Below, in pieces: positions 1 through 5,454 of a stretch of 7,115 nucleotides of DNA (within the stretch, counting starts at the first letter, position 1; each line of letters opens with the position of its first letter). A program made the position numbers and the translations under genes. The notes below the pieces were generated by a model. The model did not search any database. It was not told where the DNA came from and worked only from the letters and a program-made list of their open reading frames with translations. Source of the DNA: Actinomycetota bacterium (GTDB lineage: Bacteria; Actinomycetota; Actinomycetes; S36-B12); assembly GCA_947499275.1 (NCBI GenBank), contig CANMNM010000069.1, positions 1 through 7,115 on the forward strand. The letters are read 5' to 3'.

Positions 1-1
1 A

Positions 2-478
2 GCACCACTAGAGATTCTCAAAGCATTTGAGCACGCGGTGACCAAGCACCCCGATCAAGATATTGAACTTCACTTTGTGGGCAAACCAGCATCAGTGGAT
101 ATCTACCTCAATGACGCAATTGAACAAGCACTAGCAAAGGGATTACCCATCCGCTGGACCCAAGGAGCCACCGACCAAGAGGTTGGCGAGATAGTCCGAG
201 ATTCAGATCTATTTCTTTCCTATGGAATTGAAGGGTATGGAATTCCGGTTTTGGAGTCGATCCAAATGGGAACCCCTGTCCTCTTTGACGGTATCCAGCC
301 GGCGGCAGAGATCATGGAAGGCCTCGGGGCGCAGCGCATTCCTCTCGAGCAGGTATTCACCCAACAGGTGGACCAGTTGGTCAACGAATCCGACCAGGCT
401 CGAGTTCCGACTTGGAATGACTATGTGCTGAGTGTCATTGAACAACTTAAAATCAATTCACCGCGCAATAGCTCGTGA
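2..478 (+). CDS. Glycosyltransferase, GT4 family, C-terminal part (5' truncated by window edge)
   Basis: The frame is open from the first complete codon at nt 2, so the true start lies upstream. The GTG at 38 is internal, because the residues before it (APLEILKAFEHA) continue the protein and read like the helix that opens the C-terminal Rossmann domain of GT-B enzymes. What remains is that nucleotide-sugar-binding domain: a strand ending HFVGKP, then RWTQGATDQEVGEIVRDSDL, then the E-x7-E motif EGYGIPVLE (first Glu at nt 230-232, second at 254-256) followed by SIQMGTPVLF. In GT4 retaining glycosyltransferases these glutamates contact the donor sugar nucleotide. A cytoplasmic or membrane-associated sugar transferase of a polysaccharide pathway is the natural reading, with donor and acceptor not predictable. 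The C-terminus ends about 20 residues after a typical WNDYVLSVIEQL helix, so the 3' end looks intact. The next gene follows 22 nt later on the same strand, suggesting one operon. Confidence 0.88.
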   Translation, partial: APLEILKAFEHAVTKHPDQDIELHFVGKPASVDIYLNDAIEQALAKGLPIRWTQGATDQEVGEIVRDSDLFLSYGIEGYGIPVLESIQMGTPVLFDGIQPAAEIMEGLGAQRIPLEQVFTQQVDQLVNESDQARVPTWNDYVLSVIEQLKINSPRNSS

Positions 479-500
479 ATACTTCCAGTAGGGTTGTTCT

Positions 501-1595
501 GTGAAAGTTGCCGTGGATGAGCAGATATTTGCTCTTCAAAAGTACGGTGGTATCTCCCGACTTTTTTATGAACTAATGAAACAGTACGACGCTAATCCAG
601 ATCTGGGAGTTGAGCTTCTTCCTTTTACGAGGCCAATCATTAACGACTACGTGTTAACGGATCTGCAGTTGCGTGATGTTTTGAAATCCAAGGGGTCTAA
701 GACAACGGTTCAGGGTTTATTTCGACAGACGATGCCCGGACAGTTCGATAGTCAAGCCGAAGTGGTACACCACACTTTTTATTTACCCCCCGGTCTTTAT
801 CGTTACAAGAATGCAAAACGAATCGTGACCGTTTACGACATGATTCCGGAGTTAATGCGAAAAACAAAGAGGCGCCTGGATTTTGCAACGAGGAAGCGAA
901 AGTTTCTCGAAGCAGCCGATCATGTGATTTGTATATCGGAGTCAACACTCAATGATGTCCAACGAATTTGGCCGGATCTGCAGGTGCCCATGTCTGTTGT
1001 GTATTTGGGCGCAAACCCGGTCTTCAATCCCAGTGCGGCGCTCGACCCAACATTGCCAAGCAGATATGTATTGCATGTGGGCAATCGATCAGGCTACAAG
1101 GACGCCTGGACACTGACGCAGGCTTTTACACGGATTGCGGGTGACTATCCCGATGTCACACTGCTATATGTCGGTGGTGGGGAACCTACGCCGGCTGAGC
1201 GCAATCAATGGAGTTCTCTGGGGGATGGGAACCGAATCAAGTGGTTCTCAGCGACGGAGGATCAGTTGCCATCGATCTACGCTCAGGCACAGTTGTGTGT
1301 TGTCCCATCACGCTATGAGGGTTTCGGCCTGCCCACCCTTGAAGGACTTGCATCAGGTGCCCCCCAGATATTGGCGGATACGTCCAGTTTGCCGGAAGTG
1401 GGCGGACTTGCTGCACGTTATTTCACGCCGGGCAATTCGACACAGTTGGCCGAGCATATGGACGCTGTACTTTCTGATCCAACTGAACGAGCCCGGTTAC
1501 GTGAATTGGGCCTCTCACAGGCCACGCAGTTCTCGTGGGAGAAGACAGCTCGGGAAACAGCTGCCATTTACCGTCAAGCACTGAATAAGGCCTGA
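501..1595 (+). CDS. Glycosyltransferase, GT4 family (GT-B fold, WbpX/MtfB-like)
   Basis: A 364-residue, full-length GT4-type glycosyltransferase, expected to transfer a sugar from a nucleotide donor onto a lipid-linked glycan at the cytoplasmic membrane face. The N-terminal acceptor domain starts DEQIFALQKYGGISR (residues 6-20), a signature of this family. It continues with HHTFYLP (90-96), VTVYDMIPE (109-117) and the ICISESTL (143-150) strand-helix. The C-terminal donor domain starts near YVLHVGNRSGYK (189-200), has the GGGEP loop (225-229), and carries the E-x7-E motif EGFGLPTLE with Glu273 and Glu281, followed by GLASGAPQILADTSSLPEVGG. There are no membrane spans or signal peptide. The GTG start at 501 is supported by a modest Shine-Dalgarno stretch (GTAGGG at 488-493, 7-nt spacer) and by the family N-terminus beginning here. 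It sits 22 nt after the preceding GT4 gene and 50 nt before the GT2 gene, so co-transcription is likely. Donor sugar is unknown. Confidence 0.93.
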   Translation: MKVAVDEQIFALQKYGGISRLFYELMKQYDANPDLGVELLPFTRPIINDYVLTDLQLRDVLKSKGSKTTVQGLFRQTMPGQFDSQAEVVHHTFYLPPGLYRYKNAKRIVTVYDMIPELMRKTKRRLDFATRKRKFLEAADHVICISESTLNDVQRIWPDLQVPMSVVYLGANPVFNPSAALDPTLPSRYVLHVGNRSGYKDAWTLTQAFTRIAGDYPDVTLLYVGGGEPTPAERNQWSSLGDGNRIKWFSATEDQLPSIYAQAQLCVVPSRYEGFGLPTLEGLASGAPQILADTSSLPEVGGLAARYFTPGNSTQLAEHMDAVLSDPTERARLRELGLSQATQFSWEKTARETAAIYRQALNKA

Positions 1596-1630
1596 GAAGG
1601 CACGCCTCAGGTGCCAACGGGGGCACTTGG
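1589..1630 (+). promoter_or_regulatory. Alternative hairpins in GT4-GT2 intergenic leader
   Basis: The end of the GT4 gene and the following gap can fold in mutually exclusive ways. CCTGAG (1591-1596) pairs with CTCAGG (1606-1611). GGCAC (1599-1603) pairs with GTGCC (1611-1615). The strongest candidate is CAGGTGCC (1608-1615) with GGCACTTG (1622-1629), eight pairs including one G-U, around a six-base loop. No U-run follows the last stem, so it is not a canonical intrinsic terminator. It could be an RNA-processing or translation-modulating element between co-transcribed genes, or chance. Pairing was worked out by eye and no folding energies were computed. Confidence 0.35.
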
Positions 1631-1632
1631 AC

Positions 1633-1638
1633 TAACGT
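1633..1638 (+). promoter_or_regulatory. Possible -10 element (TAACGT) for a leaderless GT2 transcript
   Basis: TAACGT fits the actinobacterial -10 pattern TAnnnT and ends exactly 7 nt before the GTG start at 1646, so a transcript from it could begin at the start codon itself. The GT2 gene has no recognisable Shine-Dalgarno sequence, which fits leaderless translation. The region about 17 nt upstream (GGTGCC) is not a recognisable -35 box, so support is weak. Confidence 0.25.
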
Positions 1639-1645
1639 CCACCTT

Positions 1646-2368
1646 GTGAGTAGCCGTAAAACCCTCGTAGCCATCCCTGCATGGAATGAAGAAGGTTCCA
1701 TTGCAGAGGTAATCGGCAGAATTCAACTCCACGAGCCAGATGCAGACATCTTGGTCGTTAATGACGGTTCAACCGACTCAACTGCTCTGGTCGCGACCGA
1801 TGCCGGCGCGGTTGTTGTTTCCCTCCCCTTCAATGTGGGAGTGGGTGGCGCAATGCGCACGGCATTCCTCTTTGCTCAGCGCGGGGGTTATCACTGTGTG
1901 GTTCAGGTGGATGCGGACGGACAGCATGAACCCGCAGAACTACACGCCTTGATTGCTGGCCTAGACCATTACGACATTGTGGTGGGAACCCGATTTCACC
2001 CTAAATCCACGTATCACGTCCGAGGGCCTCGACGTTGGGCGATGAAACTGCTGTCACGTACCTTGAGCCGAATGGCGAAATCACCTATATCGGATCCAAC
2101 TTCTGGTTTTCGTTCGGCTGGTCCGAGGGCCATTCAACTCTTTAGCGGCAACTACCCCGCCGAGTACCTAGGTGACACCGTCGGCTCACTCGCAATTGCG
2201 ATTCGCTCAGGGCTAAAAATTGAGGAAGTTCCCGTCACCATGTACTTCCGTGAATACGGACGGCCAAGCAAAAATGCCATATGGTCTGCTCTTTATCTCG
2301 GCCGTGCTTCCCTGGCTCTGGTTGTTCAATTGGTGCGAAGAACACGCAAGAGCGATGAAACCCATTAG
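1646..2368 (+). CDS. Glycosyltransferase family 2, DPM1/polyprenyl-phosphate glycosyltransferase-like
   Basis: A 240-residue GT-A enzyme with the complete dolichyl-phosphate-mannose-synthase-type pattern: AIPAWNEEGSI (9-19) at the nucleotide-binding edge, VVNDGSTDST (37-46), the metal-binding DxD in VDADGQH (Asp89 and Asp91), GTRF (114-117), the DPTSGFR motif (150-156) and EEVPVTMYFREYGRPS (193-208). Members of this group move a sugar from a nucleotide onto polyprenyl phosphate at the inner membrane face, or extend a lipid-linked glycan. Unlike GtrB-type enzymes it has no pair of C-terminal membrane helices, only a moderately hydrophobic helix at about 214-230 followed by a basic tail. The GTG at 1646 is the only reasonable start just before the conserved strand, since no ATG, GTG or TTG lies in frame between it and the preceding gene's end. 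There is no clear ribosome site. Its stop codon overlaps that of the opposing FkbM gene. Such enzymes often sit next to a DUF2304 gene, which here lies beyond the FkbM gene. Confidence 0.92.
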   Translation: MSSRKTLVAIPAWNEEGSIAEVIGRIQLHEPDADILVVNDGSTDSTALVATDAGAVVVSLPFNVGVGGAMRTAFLFAQRGGYHCVVQVDADGQHEPAELHALIAGLDHYDIVVGTRFHPKSTYHVRGPRRWAMKLLSRTLSRMAKSPISDPTSGFRSAGPRAIQLFSGNYPAEYLGDTVGSLAIAIRSGLKIEEVPVTMYFREYGRPSKNAIWSALYLGRASLALVVQLVRRTRKSDETH

Positions 2369-3156
2369 CTGAGCGAACGATCCAGTTCATCGGCTTGAAA
2401 ATTACGCTCGAAAAGACAGGAACGCCCCCAGACTCGGGTCAACTTAAATCCCCGATCAAGTAATTGTTGGGCGACAGGATGCTCAGGAATTAAACAGGCA
2501 GGTTCAACTATTTCAATCAAACACCTTTGAATGTCCCACCTACTCCAGTCCAAAGTTGATAGTAAATTCAATTCTTCTCCTTCAACATCTATTGAGAGGA
2601 GATCAATGCGAGTTTGCAACGGTATGTTCTCTTGCAGCAGCAAGTTCAGGTCTCGAACTTCGACATTGCGTCGACCCCTTAAGTCCCAACCAAGTTCCTG
2701 CAATTGTTGTGCTCGAGCAGAATTGAGTGTGCTCAGAGTGGATTCACTGAATTCGTAAAACACTTCAGTTCTAGGGGTACCCACGAGTGATTCAATATTG
2801 GTGTCGTTAGGTCGTCGAGTATCAAATAGTTGTTTGAAACCTGGTGAAGCATCAACGTTTAAACCCTTCCAGCCCCGTTGATAAAGCAGTTTCGTAACCG
2901 AATATCGATCTGGGTGATTAGCCCCTAAATCGACGTAGAACCCGGTTGCAGGGAAAAGTTCGGCAAATAATAGATCCTCGCCATCTTGAGCCCAGCACAG
3001 TTGGGGCAAAGTCTGGGTTGCACGTACTGTTTCAATAACCTGGCCGCTGTACAGCCAGCCCAGTAACTGCCGACCACCATGAGAAAATGGCATCAGAATC
3101 CATGCTGAAAGGGCCTGAGATATTTGCTTCACCCGACTCACCACTGCAGTCAACAT
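2365..3156 (-). CDS. FkbM-family SAM-dependent methyltransferase
   Basis: A 263-residue protein of the FkbM methyltransferase family, which is common in polysaccharide clusters and usually assumed to O-methylate sugar hydroxyls using S-adenosylmethionine. Visible family landmarks are the entry motif WAQDGEDLLFAELF (55-68), the SAM-binding loop FYVDLGANHP (73-82), the family-typical RGWKGLNVDASPG (94-106) with an acidic residue for the SAM ribose, and IDLLSIDVEGEELNLL (184-199) with the SIDVEG motif. The C-terminus has the usual LLDRGFKLTRVWGRSCLF strand region. The first 40 residues carry hydrophobic and basic segments but no clean membrane span, so peripheral membrane contact is possible. 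The ATG start is preceded by AAGGGGAG. The gene is monocistronic on the minus strand, diverging from the DUF2304 operon and converging on the GT2 gene with overlapping stops. The methylated sugar is not predictable. Confidence 0.92.
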   Translation of the reverse strand: MLTAVVSRVKQISQALSAWILMPFSHGGRQLLGWLYSGQVIETVRATQTLPQLCWAQDGEDLLFAELFPATGFYVDLGANHPDRYSVTKLLYQRGWKGLNVDASPGFKQLFDTRRPNDTNIESLVGTPRTEVFYEFSESTLSTLNSARAQQLQELGWDLRGRRNVEVRDLNLLLQENIPLQTRIDLLSIDVEGEELNLLSTLDWSRWDIQRCLIEIVEPACLIPEHPVAQQLLDRGFKLTRVWGRSCLFERNFQADELDRSLS

Positions 3157-3157
3157 T

Positions 3158-3165
3158 CTCCCCTT
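3158..3165 (-). promoter_or_regulatory. Ribosome binding site of the FkbM gene
   Basis: Read on the minus strand this is AAGGGGAG, ending one base before the ATG. The AAGG part has a usable 5-nt distance to the ATG. The GGAG part is too close to the ATG and would sit better before the TTG of codon 2. Either way the start lies at the first or second codon rather than at the GTGs of codons 5, 6 or 9. Confidence 0.55.
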
Positions 3166-3226
3166 AGTTATGTTTGGATAGTCTTAAAGGCTGAATCTAG
3201 TCAATGTTATTGAAACACGATCGAAT

Positions 3227-3230
3227 GGAG
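3227..3230 (+). promoter_or_regulatory. Ribosome binding site of the DUF2304 gene
   Basis: GGAG lies 7 nt before the GTG at 3238, ideal spacing. It supports GTG as the start, with the first membrane helix beginning a few residues later. Confidence 0.6.
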
Positions 3231-3237
3231 TGTTCAC

Positions 3238-3594
3238 GTGGCAGCAAGCATATTAGCTGCATTCTCGGCCTTGACGGTTTTTCTCTTCGTCCTGTATCTC
3301 CTCAGTAGAGGCGTACTCAAGGAGAAATATGCGGTCCTATGGCTAGTTGTTTCTGGAGTCGCATTTTTTTTCTCAATCTTTCCAGGGGCACTGAAATGGA
3401 TCAGCAATGCAATTGGGGTCAGCATTCCCTCGAATCTCGTGTTTTTCGTGACCTTGGTTGTTCTGGTGCTAGTCAATGTTCAGCTGAGTTTTGAACTTAG
3501 CCGACACGAAGCCCGAATTCGCAGACTGGCTGAGGAAACTGCTTTACTCAATGAACGACTTCGTCGTTTAGAAGAGCCTGATGAAACAATTTGA
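3238..3594 (+). CDS. DUF2304 family small membrane protein
   Basis: A 118-residue integral membrane protein with three hydrophobic helices (about 5-23, 31-50 and 64-83) followed by a charged, probably coiled-coil tail (about 86-113, rich in Glu, Arg and Leu). It ends 14 nt inside the next gene. The helix order, the conserved LKEKYAVLWLV segment entering helix 2 (27-37), the FPG turn (48-50), the PSNLVFF entry to helix 3 (64-70) and the ELSRHEARIRRLAEE segment (86-100) match what I know of DUF2304 proteins. The biochemical function of that family is not established. Members tend to sit beside GT2 DPM1-like glycosyltransferases, which suggests they help a glycosyltransferase work at the membrane on polyprenyl-linked sugars; that role is inference. 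It starts with GTG after a good GGAG site and leads a three-gene operon with a GT-A transferase and UDP-xylose synthase. A run of eight Ts (3364-3371) encodes part of the Phe-rich helix 2. Confidence 0.88.
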   Translation: MAASILAAFSALTVFLFVLYLLSRGVLKEKYAVLWLVVSGVAFFFSIFPGALKWISNAIGVSIPSNLVFFVTLVVLVLVNVQLSFELSRHEARIRRLAEETALLNERLRRLEEPDETI

Positions 3595-4495
3595 TGTTCC
3601 AGTTCTAGTTCTCGGATTTAATCGCCCTGATCGGGTGCGTGTACTGATTGAGCGCCTGCGCGCTGTTGAGCCCGTGCGCGTCTTTTTCGCCGTCGATGGA
3701 CCACGTGGCCATGTAGAAACAGATGGGAAATTGGTCGCAGAGACCCAAAGTCTTGCCGATCAATTCAATTGGGGTTGTGAAGTCTTGACTCACTTCCAGG
3801 AAAGTAACCTAGGGTGTGCTGAAGGCGTAACAGCTGGAATAAATTGGTTCTTCACCCAAGTGAGTGAAGGGATCATTCTCGAAGATGATGTTATTCCCAG
3901 TGAATCTTTCTTCCAATACAGTGCCGAACTGCTTGAGAAATTTCAATTAGATCAACGAGTGTGGTGCATCAGTGGATCAAATCGCTTGCCGGCATCAGAG
4001 CTTTCATCAGAATTCTCCTACCGTTTCTCCGTAGTTCCTCAAGTCTGGGGGTGGGCTACCTGGCGCGATCGTTGGGATCGGTATTCCCTAGACATTCAGC
4101 GGTGGCGGACAAAAGGTCTTTCTAATCGTCAATTGCTTAAGGCGGTTGGTTACTCACCCACAGCTTTTCTTTATTGGTCGGCAAATTTTGAGTTGATGAC
4201 CAAAATGGCTGTTGATACCTGGGATATTCAATTAGTTAATGCCGCGATGCGGAACCAGGCACTCGCAGTTATACCGAACGTGAACCTAGTCGAGAATATT
4301 GGTTGGGGCACTGACGCAACTCACACCAAGGAAGTTCCTCGATCTATTCAGCAGATGGAAACAATGCAGTTTCCATTAAAGCATCCTTTGGTTAAGGTCG
4401 ACTCGAAAGCCGATCGTTACCTGAACAAATCGGTCTATCAAGCAACAACGCTAGGCTTGGTCCAGCAATTTCTTCGTTTTCGGAAAAAGAAGTAG
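3581..4495 (+). CDS. GT-A nucleotide-diphospho-sugar transferase (GT2/GNT-I-like)
   Basis: A 304-residue GT-A fold glycosyltransferase of the group often labelled nucleotide-diphospho-sugar transferase or HlpA-like. Its first strand is [11 protein letters not shown] (7-17), followed by [10 protein letters not shown] (34-43), the NLGCAEGV motif (76-83), the metal-binding acidic cluster ILEDDV (99-104, in the place of the DxD motif), [13 protein letters not shown] (153-165), DTWD (212-215) and the characteristic tail [18 protein letters not shown] (232-249). These last three segments are strongly conserved in this group and make the family call firm, while donor and acceptor remain unknown. There are no membrane spans, and the C-terminus is basic (FRKKK). 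Its ATG lies 14 nt inside the DUF2304 gene, with GAAGAG (3571-3576) as a ribosome site, so translation is probably coupled and the two products may work together. The UDP-xylose synthase gene starts 10 nt downstream, which makes xylosyl transfer an attractive but unproven guess. Confidence 0.88.
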   Translation: MKQFDVPVLVLGFNRPDRVRVLIERLRAVEPVRVFFAVDGPRGHVETDGKLVAETQSLADQFNWGCEVLTHFQESNLGCAEGVTAGINWFFTQVSEGIILEDDVIPSESFFQYSAELLEKFQLDQRVWCISGSNRLPASELSSEFSYRFSVVPQVWGWATWRDRWDRYSLDIQRWRTKGLSNRQLLKAVGYSPTAFLYWSANFELMTKMAVDTWDIQLVNAAMRNQALAVIPNVNLVENIGWGTDATHTKEVPRSIQQMETMQFPLKHPLVKVDSKADRYLNKSVYQATTLGLVQQFLRFRKKK

Positions 4496-4505
4496 GGAGC
4501 CACAG

Positions 4506-5450
4506 ATGTCTAAGCGAGTTCTAGTGACAGGTGGCGCAGGTTTTATCGGTTCCCATTTATGTGAACGCCTTTTGAGCATGGGCGATCAAGTTTTGTGCGT
4601 GGATAACTTCTATTCCTCAACGCGTGAAAATGTTGCCCACCTGCTACCGCACCCCAATTTTGAGTTATTGCGCCACGATATAACCTTCCCTTTATTTGTT
4701 GAAGTCGATCAGATTTACCATTTAGCGTGTCCCGCCTCACCAATTCACTACCAACGGGACCCCGTGCAGACGACAAAAACTGCTGTTCACGGTTCCATTA
4801 ACATGCTTGGTTTGGCTAAGCGGACGCAGGCACGGGTGCTTCTCACTTCGACGTCAGAGGTGTATGGCGATCCGAAGGTGCACCCACAAACGGAGGATTA
4901 CTGGGGAAATGTGAATCCGATTGGTCCCCGTGCCTGTTACGACGAAGGGAAACGCGCAGCCGAGACTTTATTTTTTGATTACTGGAGGCAGCACAATCTG
5001 GAAATCAAAGTAGTTCGCCTCTTTAATACATATGGACCGCGCATGCACCCTCAGGACGGTCGTGTTGTTTCCAATTTCGTAATGTCAGCGCTGACAGGCA
5101 GTCCAATTACTCTCTACGGAGATGGAAGTCAAACGCGTTCATTCTGTTACGTGGACGATCTGATCGACGGTCTTGTCGCCATGATGGAGAGTGACGTATC
5201 GATCACTGGACCTATTAATTTAGGCAACCCAGGTGAGTTTACGGTCAAAGAGCTGGCCGAGATGATTGTGAAAAAGATTCCAACGACAAGTCCCATGGAA
5301 ATCAGACCGCTACCACAAGACGATCCTGTTCGCAGGCAACCAGATATTACCCGCGCTAAGCAACAACTGGGTTGGGAGCCGACGATTTCCTTAGATCAAG
5401 GCCTCGATAAAACCATTGCATATTTCCGCACGATAGCAAAGGGAATATAA
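4506..5450 (+). CDS. uxs: UDP-glucuronate decarboxylase (UDP-xylose synthase), extended SDR family
   Basis: A 314-residue extended short-chain dehydrogenase that should convert UDP-glucuronate to UDP-xylose in the cytosol, using tightly bound NAD+ to oxidise C4, decarboxylate, and reduce again. The NAD-binding motif is TGGAGFIGS (8-16), with Asp33 in CVDNFYSS for the adenosine ribose. Family-specific signatures are [12 protein letters not shown] (72-83), [17 protein letters not shown] (112-128), [19 protein letters not shown] (132-150) with the catalytic Ser/Thr-Glu pair (117-118), Tyr145 and Lys149, then [17 protein letters not shown] (171-187) and the substrate-binding RSFCYVDDL (211-219). 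Length fits bacterial enzymes, which lack the N-terminal membrane anchor of eukaryotic ones. The ATG follows GGAG (4496-4499) at 6 nt. It is the last gene of the DUF2304 operon and the only nucleotide-sugar enzyme in the window, so the UDP-glucose dehydrogenase supplying its substrate must be elsewhere. A dTDP-glucose dehydratase is excluded by the ACPASP and YWGNVNP motifs. Confidence 0.95.
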   Translation: MSKRVLVTGGAGFIGSHLCERLLSMGDQVLCVDNFYSSTRENVAHLLPHPNFELLRHDITFPLFVEVDQIYHLACPASPIHYQRDPVQTTKTAVHGSINMLGLAKRTQARVLLTSTSEVYGDPKVHPQTEDYWGNVNPIGPRACYDEGKRAAETLFFDYWRQHNLEIKVVRLFNTYGPRMHPQDGRVVSNFVMSALTGSPITLYGDGSQTRSFCYVDDLIDGLVAMMESDVSITGPINLGNPGEFTVKELAEMIVKKIPTTSPMEIRPLPQDDPVRRQPDITRAKQQLGWEPTISLDQGLDKTIAYFRTIAKGI

Positions 5451-5454
5451 ATCT

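Larger units (their letters stand above)
3157..3237. promoter_or_regulatory. Divergent intergenic region, probable promoters for FkbM gene (-) and DUF2304 operon (+)
   Basis: These 81 nt separate two divergent gene starts, so at least one promoter is expected here. On the minus strand a TTGACT hexamer (complement of 3199-3204) resembles a -35 box, but the -10 candidates at proper spacing are poor. On the plus strand TGTTAT (3205-3210) and TAGTCT (3179-3184) are weak -10-like hexamers without good -35 partners. No strong operator-like inverted repeat is visible. The assignment rests mainly on gene orientation. Confidence 0.4.

Noticed and set aside
38..40. GTG as the start codon of the first gene
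   Set aside because: The frame is open to the window edge and the preceding residues fit the GT4 C-terminal domain, so this is an internal Val codon of a truncated gene.
697..948. 83-codon minus-strand open frame within the GT4 gene (one of several antisense frames)
   Set aside because: No ribosome site, no recognisable motif, and fully covered by a conserved gene on the other strand.
1135..1584. 149-codon open frame on the plus strand inside the GT4 gene
   Set aside because: It overlaps completely with a GT4 gene bearing all family motifs in another frame. Its product is rich in Arg, Ser, His and Trp with no recognisable motif, typical of an out-of-frame shadow.
3157..3237. Small RNA or riboswitch in the divergent intergenic region
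   Set aside because: Only 81 nt, with no strong stem and no U-run terminator; promoters for the two divergent genes are sufficient explanation.
3364..3371. Run of eight Ts in the DUF2304 gene, possible phase-variable slippage tract or terminator tail
   Set aside because: It encodes Phe codons in a Phe-rich membrane helix, no GC-rich hairpin precedes it, and eight bases is short for phase variation without population data.
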